This document shows, piece after piece, positions 50,328 through 57,500 of a DNA stretch of 64,000 bases. Below the pieces are notes generated by a model that was not told the DNA's origin, did no database searches, and saw nothing but the letters and a program-made list of their open reading frames with translations. Position 1 is the stretch's first letter. Every line of letters begins with the position of its first letter. The position numbers and the translations under genes are program-made. Origin of the DNA: Aristaeella hokkaidonensis (GTDB lineage Bacteria > Bacillota > Clostridia > Christensenellales > Aristaeellaceae); assembly GCF_018128945.1 (NCBI RefSeq), contig NZ_CP068393.1:1116001-1180000 (forward strand), in the 5' to 3' direction.

Positions 50328-51806
50328 TTGCCATTCCGGGGTCGCTCATCTCATCAGACAAAAACAGCTGTCCTGATTGGCCTCCTTTCATTGGTTCTTT
50401 ATGTTTTATTGGGCCTTGCGTTTTTTGCGTGCCTTTCTATAACAAACTTCTTCCTGGTTCATGTAAACCGTACCCTGGCCACAACCCTGCTGACCTATAC
50501 CGCCATGAGTGTTGCCATGCACGCGGTTTACGGCGGTTATGAAGTCGGCCGCAAAAAGAACAAGCCCGTGATTTCCGCTATGATTTCCGGTATTGCCATT
50601 ACGGATATTGTAACTTATCTCCAGCTGGAAATCATGAACGTCAACCCTGAATATAACGATCATCTGATCATTTTTGGTCCCGATCTGCTTTGCCTTCTTC
50701 TCTGCTTCATCATCCAGATCATCATCATTATCCTGTTTGTCCGCGTCGGCAATCAGCTGTATTTCTATTTCACTCCGCCCAGGAGCTGTCTGCTGATCCT
50801 CGGTTCTCCTTCTCAGGAAGCAGCGCTCCGTTCCAAGATTGAACGCTATAAGCTTCAGTGGCGTATTGATGATGTTGTCCTTTACAATGTGCCCGATCTG
50901 ACCCGTCGTATTGAAAAGGCCGACGTCATTTTCCTCGGTCAGCTCCCTTCCGGTGCCAAGATTGAGCTCATGAAGATCTGCTATGATGACCGCAAGGACG
51001 TCATGTGCAAGGCAGAGCTTGAAGATATCATGTTCTGCAATGCCCGTCCTGCCATTGTGGACGACGCGGCATTCCTTTCTATGGATTACAACAAGATCAC
51101 CCCATTCCAGTTTGTTGCCAAGCGCTGCGGGGACATCATACTCTCTTCCCTTGCCCTGATCTTCTTTACGCCTTTAATCATTCTGTTTTCTGTCCTGATT
51201 AAACTGGAGGACGGCGGCCCTGTAATCTTCAAGCAGTCCCGTCTTACCGTCGCCGGCAGGCCTTTCACCATCCGTAAATTCCGCACCATGACTCCCCACA
51301 GTGAACTGGATGAGGTTCAGGTCTCCGTTGCCGTGGATGATCCCCGGATTACCAAAGTGGGTTCCTTCCTTCGCCGGTATCGCTTGGATGAGATTCCCCA
51401 GTTCTTTAACATCCTCATCGGCGATATGTCCATTGTTGGTCCCCGTCCCGAGATGATGGCCAACGTAGCCCGCTATAAAATGAACCTGCCCAGCTTCGTT
51501 TACCGTGAAAAGATGAAAGCCGGCCTCACAGGTTATGCGCAGATTGAAGGCCGTTACAACACTTCAGCGGAAGACAAGCTCATGCTTGATATGATGTATA
51601 TCGAAAGCTTCTCCATCTGGCTGGATGTGAAACTGATGCTCAGGACCTTTACCGTCCTGTTCAAGAAAGATTCAACCCAGGGCTTTCAGAAGAGTCCCGG
51701 TTCGAATATCTTAGAAAAAAACGAGGAGATATTGAAAAATGAACACAACACTTCTGATCATGGCAGCCGGTCTCGGATCCCGGTACGGCGGAAACAAACA
51801 GATTGA
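50328..51806 (+). CDS. Polyprenyl-phosphate sugar-1-phosphate transferase (TTG start)
   Basis: Initiating enzyme of exopolysaccharide or glycan synthesis: moves a sugar-1-phosphate from a UDP-sugar to undecaprenyl phosphate in the membrane. About 492 residues. Four N-terminal helices (about 15-145), a Rossmann-like central part (about 150-245), a re-entrant helix near 265-290, then the catalytic Bac_transf domain: 'GGPVIFKQSRLTVAGRPFTIRKFRTM', 'RRYRLDEIPQFFNILIGDMSIVGPRPE' and 'MKAGLTGYAQIEGRYNTS'. TTG at 50328-50330 lies after GGAGGGGTCTGT. The reading frame runs 68 bases into the next gene, so the last 22 residues look non-family. Confidence 0.9.
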   Translation: MPFRGRSSHQTKTAVLIGLLSLVLYVLLGLAFFACLSITNFFLVHVNRTLATTLLTYTAMSVAMHAVYGGYEVGRKKNKPVISAMISGIAITDIVTYLQLEIMNVNPEYNDHLIIFGPDLLCLLLCFIIQIIIIILFVRVGNQLYFYFTPPRSCLLILGSPSQEAALRSKIERYKLQWRIDDVVLYNVPDLTRRIEKADVIFLGQLPSGAKIELMKICYDDRKDVMCKAELEDIMFCNARPAIVDDAAFLSMDYNKITPFQFVAKRCGDIILSSLALIFFTPLIILFSVLIKLEDGGPVIFKQSRLTVAGRPFTIRKFRTMTPHSELDEVQVSVAVDDPRITKVGSFLRRYRLDEIPQFFNILIGDMSIVGPRPEMMANVARYKMNLPSFVYREKMKAGLTGYAQIEGRYNTSAEDKLMLDMMYIESFSIWLDVKLMLRTFTVLFKKDSTQGFQKSPGSNILEKNEEILKNEHNTSDHGSRSRIPVRRKQTD

Positions 51807-52641
51807 CAGAATCGGACCCAACGGAGAAATCCTGATGGAGTATTCCATCCATGACGCGGTGGAAGCCGGTTTCGATAAGGTGGTTTTTGTCATCCGCAAG
51901 AGCATGGATGAACTCTTCCGTTCCATGATCGGTGACAAGATCGCTAAAAAGGTTCATGTGGAATATGCCTATCAGGAATATGATTCCCTGCCCGGCGGCT
52001 TCGTTCCCCCGGCCGATCGTACCAAGCCCTATGGTACGGTTCACGCGGTTATGTGCGCAAAGGATGTGATCAACGAGCCCTTTGCCGTCATCAACGCGGA
52101 TGACTATTATGGCCGCGACGCCTTCAAGGCCATGGCGGATGCCCTGCATCGCCTGCAGGCTGAAGAAAACAAAGCCTACATGGTCGCCTATTATCTGAAG
52201 AACACCGTTTCCAAACACGGCCATGTGACTCGCGGCGTCTGCACCACGGAAGACGGCCACCTGGTAAAAGTGACGGAAACCTTCAATATCCTGCCCTTCC
52301 CGGATGGCACCATTCGTGATATCCACGACAATCCTGAAGGAATCATCCTGGATCCGGATGCCCTCGTTTCCATGAATCTCTGGGGTTTCGCTCCTGACTT
52401 CTTCGAGGATGGCGTAAAGTACCTGGACGCTTTCCTGAAGGATGATTCCGGCGATCCCCTGAAGAAGGAGTGTCTCCTGCCCTCCCTGGTGGATTCGCTC
52501 ATGCAGACCAAGGGCCTGCGGGTTGAAGTACTTTCCACCGATGCCGTCTGGTTCGGCGTTACCTATAAGGAAGATAAGGAATACGTCAGCGCGGAGCTGA
52601 AAAAACTGCATGACGCCGGCGTTTATCCGGCAGCCCTGTAA
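51739..52641 (+). CDS. Sugar nucleotidyltransferase
   Basis: Cytosolic NTP transferase that joins a sugar-1-phosphate to an NTP, 300 residues. N-terminal signature 'LLIMAAGLGSRYGGNKQ' is the nucleotide-binding loop of this family; 'GTVHAVMCAKD' and 'AVINADDYYG' (metal-binding aspartates) are present, as is 'MNLWGFAPDFFEDG'. The precise sugar is not defined. GAGGAG precedes the ATG, which lies inside the previous gene. Between a sugar transferase and galE, so a UDP- or dTDP-sugar supply for surface glycan is likely. Confidence 0.85.
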   Translation: MNTTLLIMAAGLGSRYGGNKQIDRIGPNGEILMEYSIHDAVEAGFDKVVFVIRKSMDELFRSMIGDKIAKKVHVEYAYQEYDSLPGGFVPPADRTKPYGTVHAVMCAKDVINEPFAVINADDYYGRDAFKAMADALHRLQAEENKAYMVAYYLKNTVSKHGHVTRGVCTTEDGHLVKVTETFNILPFPDGTIRDIHDNPEGIILDPDALVSMNLWGFAPDFFEDGVKYLDAFLKDDSGDPLKKECLLPSLVDSLMQTKGLRVEVLSTDAVWFGVTYKEDKEYVSAELKKLHDAGVYPAAL

Positions 52642-52656
52642 TTACAGGTTTTTATT

Positions 52657-52682
52657 CGGATCGTTTCTTCGGAAACGATCCG
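52657..52682 (+). other. Intercistronic hairpin between nucleotidyltransferase and galE
   Basis: Perfect 11-bp stem CGGATCGTTTC / GAAACGATCCG with a TTCG loop. No T-run follows, so it is more likely an RNA processing or stability element than a terminator. Confidence 0.6.
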
Positions 52683-52709
52683 TATCAAAAAGAAAAGGAA
52701 TTTAATGAC

Positions 52710-53726
52710 ATGAAGATTCTGTTAACCGGCGGTGCCGGTTTTATCGGATCCCATACCTGTGTGGAGCTGTGCAACGCGGGTCATGAGCCCGTCATTGTGG
52801 ACAATTATATCAACAGCTGCCCGGAAGCCATCCGCCGCATTGAAAAGATCGTCGGCCATCCGGTTCCTCATTATGAGGCAGACGTGGCTGATAAGGCAGC
52901 CATGGATCGTATTTTCAGCGAGAACAACTTCGACTGCGTTATTCACTTCGCCGGCCTGAAGGCGGTTGGTGAAAGCGTTTCCCAGCCCCTGCGTTATTAC
53001 CGCAACAACCTGGATACGACCCTGACCCTGTGTGAAACCATGCAGGCCCATGGTGTCAAGCGCCTCGTCTTCTCTTCTTCTGCCACCGTATACGGCAATC
53101 AGACGGAAGTGCCTTACCGTGAGGATATGGTTTCCCTGGGCTGCACCAATCCCTATGGCTGGACCAAATACATGATTGAAAAAATCCTGGAGGGCCAGGT
53201 TGCGGCTGATCCGGAGTGGAGCGTTGTCCTTCTTCGTTATTTCAACCCCATCGGCGCTCATGAGTCCGGCCTCATTGGCGAGGATCCCGCCGGCATTCCC
53301 AACAACCTTGTTCCCTATATCGCCAAGGTGGCCGTAGGCCAGCTGGAAAAGCTCTCCGTTTTCGGTAATGATTATCCCACTCCGGATGGCACCGGCGTCC
53401 GGGATTATATCCATGTGGTTGACCTGGCCAAGGGCCATGTGAAGGCCTGTGATTATGCCGCTGCCCATACCGGCTCTGAAATCATCAATCTTGGTACCGG
53501 CCACGGCTATTCCGTCCTGGATCTGGTCAATACCTATTCCCGCGTCAATGACGTCGCTGTTCCTTATGTCATTGCTCCCCGCCGTCCCGGCGACATCGCG
53601 GAAAACTATGCCGATCCTTCCAAAGCCAGGGCTCTCCTCGGCTGGGAAGCAGAAAAGAACCTCGAGGACATGTGCCGCGATTCTTATAGATTCCAAAAGA
53701 ATAATCCTAAGGGATATCATGAATAA
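52710..53726 (+). CDS. galE: UDP-glucose 4-epimerase
   Basis: Interconverts UDP-glucose and UDP-galactose with bound NAD. It has 338 residues, with the NAD-binding 'GGAGFIGSHTCVEL' at the N-terminus, 'HFAGLKAVGESV', the catalytic serine/threonine region 'FSSSATVYG' and 'YGWTKYMIE' (YxxxK), and 'GVRDYIHVVDLAKGH'. Last gene of the polysaccharide operon; also useful in the Leloir pathway. A small perfect hairpin (53721-53746) covers its stop codon. Confidence 0.96.
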   Translation: MKILLTGGAGFIGSHTCVELCNAGHEPVIVDNYINSCPEAIRRIEKIVGHPVPHYEADVADKAAMDRIFSENNFDCVIHFAGLKAVGESVSQPLRYYRNNLDTTLTLCETMQAHGVKRLVFSSSATVYGNQTEVPYREDMVSLGCTNPYGWTKYMIEKILEGQVAADPEWSVVLLRYFNPIGAHESGLIGEDPAGIPNNLVPYIAKVAVGQLEKLSVFGNDYPTPDGTGVRDYIHVVDLAKGHVKACDYAAAHTGSEIINLGTGHGYSVLDLVNTYSRVNDVAVPYVIAPRRPGDIAENYADPSKARALLGWEAEKNLEDMCRDSYRFQKNNPKGYHE

Positions 53727-53789
53727 TCTCCGTCCGGAGATTATTCATAACTCTACACTCTTCACTGGTCTCTCTTAACTTATATACTT

Positions 53790-53825
53790 AAACCCTGCTT
53801 CCACCCAGAAGCAGGGTTTTTCTTC
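53790..53825 (+). terminator. Rho-independent terminator of the polysaccharide operon
   Basis: Stem AAACCCTGCTTC / GAAGCAGGGTTT followed by TTTTTCTT, 64 bases after the galE stop. Confidence 0.88.
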
Positions 53826-53842
53826 TACTCCCAAATATTAGT

Positions 53843-54072
53843 CAAACACTATAAACACTTTTTGCGTAGCAAAAAATATCATATTCGCCTTTAGGCGAAT
53901 CTATCATATCGGGCGAACCTCTGAGGACCGCCAGTGGCGGAAATCTCGTCAGAGGTGAGGTCATCCGAAAGGGAGTAATCTCCCCAGTGGGGAGTTACGA
54001 CCATTGAGGATGCGGGAAAAAGCCGATATATCATGTTGCGCAGCAACATATCATTCTTTTGCGCAGCAAAAG
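53843..54072 (+). repeat. Mini-hairpin array, locus B, with a 109-base structured insert
   Basis: This takes up most of the gene-free stretch 53727-54179. It starts with CAAACACTATAAACACT and has five hairpins like locus A: 53859-53875 (TTTTTGC, loop GTA), 53883-53900 (ATTCGCCT), a split ATATCGGGC/GCCGATAT (left arm 53906-53914, right arm 54022-54029), 54033-54049 (ATGTTGC, loop GCA) and 54056-54072 (CTTTTGC, loop GCA). The split hairpin holds the insert described separately. Beyond the array come a weak hairpin (54093-54118) and a T-rich tail. No coding sequence seen. Confidence 0.85.
53913..54021 (+). repeat. Structured insert inside locus B
   Basis: Contains three inverted repeats of its own: CCTCTGA (53918-53924) with TCAGAGG (53949-53955), CCGCC-AGT-GGCGG (53928-53940) inside it, and TAA-CTCCCC-AGT-GGGGAG-TTA (53976-53997). 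It interrupts the loop of the third hairpin. It is GC-rich (over 55%) while the array around it is AT-rich, so it probably arrived separately. Confidence 0.75.
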
Positions 54073-54130
54073 ATAATTAAATGAATACTGAAAACTACTT
54101 CCTTTCGGAAGCAGTTTTATCCATCATTAT

Positions 54131-54163
54131 TCATTTTTAAGTTTTAAGTTTTCAGTATTCATT
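54131..54163 (+). repeat. T-rich tail repeat following locus B
   Basis: TCATTTTTAAGTTTTAAG plus TTTTCAGTATTCATT, the same tail as after locus A. Confidence 0.7.
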
Positions 54164-54164
54164 T

Positions 54165-54201
54165 AAAGAATGACGAGAATCATTTATTCTCGTCATTCTT
54201 T
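54165..54201 (-). terminator. Terminator overlapping the 3' end of the small membrane protein gene
   Basis: Stem AAAGAATGACGAGAAT / ATTCTCGTCATTCTTT; the stop codon lies in the loop region. The following run on the minus strand is only weakly T-rich (TTTAAAT). Confidence 0.7.
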
Positions 54202-54365
54202 CTTTTTACCCACACAACTCCATTTATCGCCAGCCCCATCAAAAACACAATGCTTCCCAGCGTCATCATCGTCTCTCTGATACTGCTATTGATGTTCATC
54301 CCCACAATAAACACAATCAGTCCCACAATCCAAAATATGCATCCTGCCACCGTCAGTTTTTTCAT
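54180..54365 (-). CDS. Small two-helix membrane protein
   Basis: 61 residues from ATG 54365 (MKKLTVAGC), eight bases after GGAGG; a TTG five codons earlier overlaps that site. Two hydrophobic helices ('FWIVGLIVFIVGMNI', 'LGSIVFLMGLAINGVVWV') and a lysine-rich tail. Not recognised. It is divergent from the large gene next to it, with its own terminator built into its 3' end. Confidence 0.65.
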   Translation of the reverse strand: MKKLTVAGCIFWIVGLIVFIVGMNINSSIRETMMTLGSIVFLMGLAINGVVWVKRKNDENK

Positions 54366-54511
54366 TTTATTTTCCTCCAAGCCATTCCCTGATCCTTACA
54401 TTTCGGAGTATATCATATTCCCTTGCGCTTCGTAAACCTTCCGTGCAGGTTTTCACGTTTCATGTGTCGAATTGTTTATTGTTATATATTTTGTAAAGAG
54501 GGGACGCTCTT

Positions 54512-57500
54512 TTGAAGTCGTTTTTACTTCCGGTCGGTCATTATGCCGGTGCTTCCCTGCCTTCGCTCCTTTCAGCGTTGTCCTGCGGGGCTGCGGTTCC
54601 GGTGAACGGCCTGGATATCTTTCACATAACGGATCGGCCTGTTGATCCGATCCTGGTTCCGATGATCCGGGATCTGAATCAGGCCCATGTCCTTTTTGAT
54701 CGTGCGGATAACAATTCGTTCTTTCCGTCTTCATTTGCATATGCTTCTTTCCGTCCTGAGCTGCCTTCCATTGGTGTGCTCTCTTCGGATCCTGCTTCTG
54801 CCGCCCTTCTGACCGCGCTGCGTGGTAAGGGTGTGCCGCTTTCCTATAAAACAGACAGGGAAGCTGTGGAATGGGCTTTTTCTGCCCTTCTCTCCTCTGA
54901 TGCGGATGATCTCCAGCCGCTTCGCAAATTGTTTGATAAGCTGGTCAATTGTCAGTCTTCCGGGGAGGAGTACCGCGTCGTTGTACTCTGTGATCTTTGT
55001 GATCCGTTTTCTTCCGGCGTAGCTTTTGCCCTGCTTCGTTTCCTGCATGAAAACCTCAAAATTGATTCTTCAATCCTTTCCCTCTTCTGCCTGGCCGTCA
55101 GTTCTTCTGCCACTGTGAATGAGGCAAAGGATTTACTTTCTTCTTCCCTGCGTGCCCTTGCCTCCCAGAATTTGGTAGGCAAACCGGATCGCAGCGTTCC
55201 TGCCTGTGCGGATTCCGTCTGGCTGCTTTCTCTGCCTTCATCCATGGTACGCTCGGATGATTCTCTCCGTATCCTTTATACGGTTCTGGCCAGGCGTCTT
55301 GCCAACGTATTCACGTCTTCTGAGGTTCCTTCCGCTGGTCTGCACACGGTTTCTGTTCCCGGCGTGATCACTTTCCAGTCCCTGGGTGATCAGGCTGTTC
55401 CTTTTGCGGCTTTCCTGCATGCGGGCACCTGGCTGCTGGCGGATCTGATTCCCGCCTTCCAGTCCTATTGTGACCGTCCCGGTTCCTTACGTTCCCTGGC
55501 GCCCAATACGCGCAACGGCCTTTTCCGCCGTCTCATGCAGGGAGACGCTGTCACGCCGGAGCAGCGTGAAGTGGTCACAGTCATCCGTCGTGCCTTCAGC
55601 GCGGTTCTTGCTGAGATCGTCTCTATGATCCATTTCATGCCGGATCAGCTGCGCCTTGCAGAAGTATCTGATCCTCTCTGGCGCCGTGCTGTGGAAGCCT
55701 GCGGTAAAACCGTTACCGTAGCGTCTGAATATTACGTCTCCAAAGAAGAAGCAGAAGAATCCGGCATCATGGACGTAAAACCTGTCCACCGTGTTTCCAT
55801 GGCCGATACGGAAGAGGAAAAAGCCCGGAGACGGCTTGAGGATATCGAAGTCCAGCTGAAAACTGAAATCGAAGCCCGTGATAAAATCTTTGCTTCCGTC
55901 GGTGGCAGCTGGGCACTTCCCGCCCTGCTGGACTGCCGCCGTCGCTGCCAGGAGGCTCTGGATCGCGCGTCTGCACAGTTGGAGAGCATGTCTCCTGATC
56001 AGGATCATCTCACCGTCGCTTCCCTGGCACGCCGCGTACGTCTGCTCCAGGCTGCTGTCAAACGCTGTGATGATGATCTGGCTGCCTGTACTTTTACCGG
56101 GCAGGATGCATCTGCTGCTCCGGAGGGACTGACCCCCTTCTCCGGTCAGCTGCTGAATGCTCCCGCTGCGGAAAAGCTTTCTGCCCTGCTCAACGCTTCT
56201 GAAAGCAGTGCCGACAGTATCCGTAAAGATCTGCAGGCCCAGATGCCCACTCTGCTTTTCGGCTTTACCCTTTCTGATGTTAAAACGCTTTTCCGCCATC
56301 TGCTGTCCTGCTGCAAGGAAGAATCCGGATCGGATCCTTTCACTTCCCTTTGTCTCTGTACGCTGGATGTCAGCCTGCGTGAAATCACTCCGCTTCGGTT
56401 CCTTTCTGCCGGGGATGTGCCATCGATTCCGATGCTGCCGGATATGTATCCGACTGCCCCGCTGCTGAAGGTTTCCTCCCTTCTGCCTCTCCTGGATGAA
56501 TCCCAGGATACTGCCCGTGAAGCGGAGTCCGGTAAACGCGGCCTGTTTGCCATGCTGTTCCTTCGTCAGTACCGTCGCCGTACTGCTGATGAAGCTTCCC
56601 TCGTTTCTGAAACGCTGAAAATAGATGATTCTCCCGTTCTTCGTGCCTGGCTTTCTGCCCGCGCTTCCGAAACAGTGCAGCTCTTCTCCCTCGAGAAAGA
56701 GGATATAAAAGTTCCCTTTGCGCTTGTTCTGCCGGGTAAGGAATTCATTCCTGCCCGTCTTTCCACGTCGCACGTGCCGTTTATTCCCTCTTTTGCCATG
56801 CCCTGGTTTGATGAGGACTCCCTTTCCTTCCGGGATCCATGTTCCCTGCTTTGTGAGGGAGATCGTGCCGTTCTGCTGGAGCAGATGAATGCCATGACAG
56901 ATCCCCGGCCGGAAAACCTGTCCAAACGACTGTTTAATTTCCTTTCTGATTTCCGTAAGGAGTTGCTTCGCTATCAGGATCCCACCGGACTTCCGGAGCG
57001 TCTCACGCTTCGCCTGAAGGCAGCCTTCGGTCTGCGCCTGCTGCCGGCCTTCAGTGATACCCTTGTTCGCACCGTCTGTTATTATGAGCGTTTCCTCACG
57101 GATGATACCCTGGCTGCTTCTCTGCTGAATCGTAAGTCCTTTACACCTTCAGCCTGTTCTGTACCGGATGATATCATCTATCTTTACAGGGACGTTCCCT
57201 TCGCACGGGAAAACTCCCGCACGCTGTTGGATGCGATTCCGCTTCCCGCGGAAAGCTGGATCCTGTCCCTTCTGGATCAGGAATGCCGTACGCTTTCCCG
57301 CGCTTCAGACGAGTACCATGATCATCTCGTCCGGGAACTCAGTCTCCTGCTGGAGCGTTATCCTGATGCCCTGTCCGATGCACGTCAGGTAGCCTTTGAT
57401 CTGTTGGAAAAAGCCGGCCTGCCGGTTACCGATACGGATACGGAACTTGCCTGGCCCTGGGATACCTCTTCTCCTTCTGTCAATACGATCCTTACGGAAT

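Noticed and set aside
55487..56773. 428-codon minus-strand frame inside the large 1722-residue gene
   Set aside because: No ribosome binding site, low-complexity translation, and the plus strand frame is continuous with recognisable ATPase motifs.
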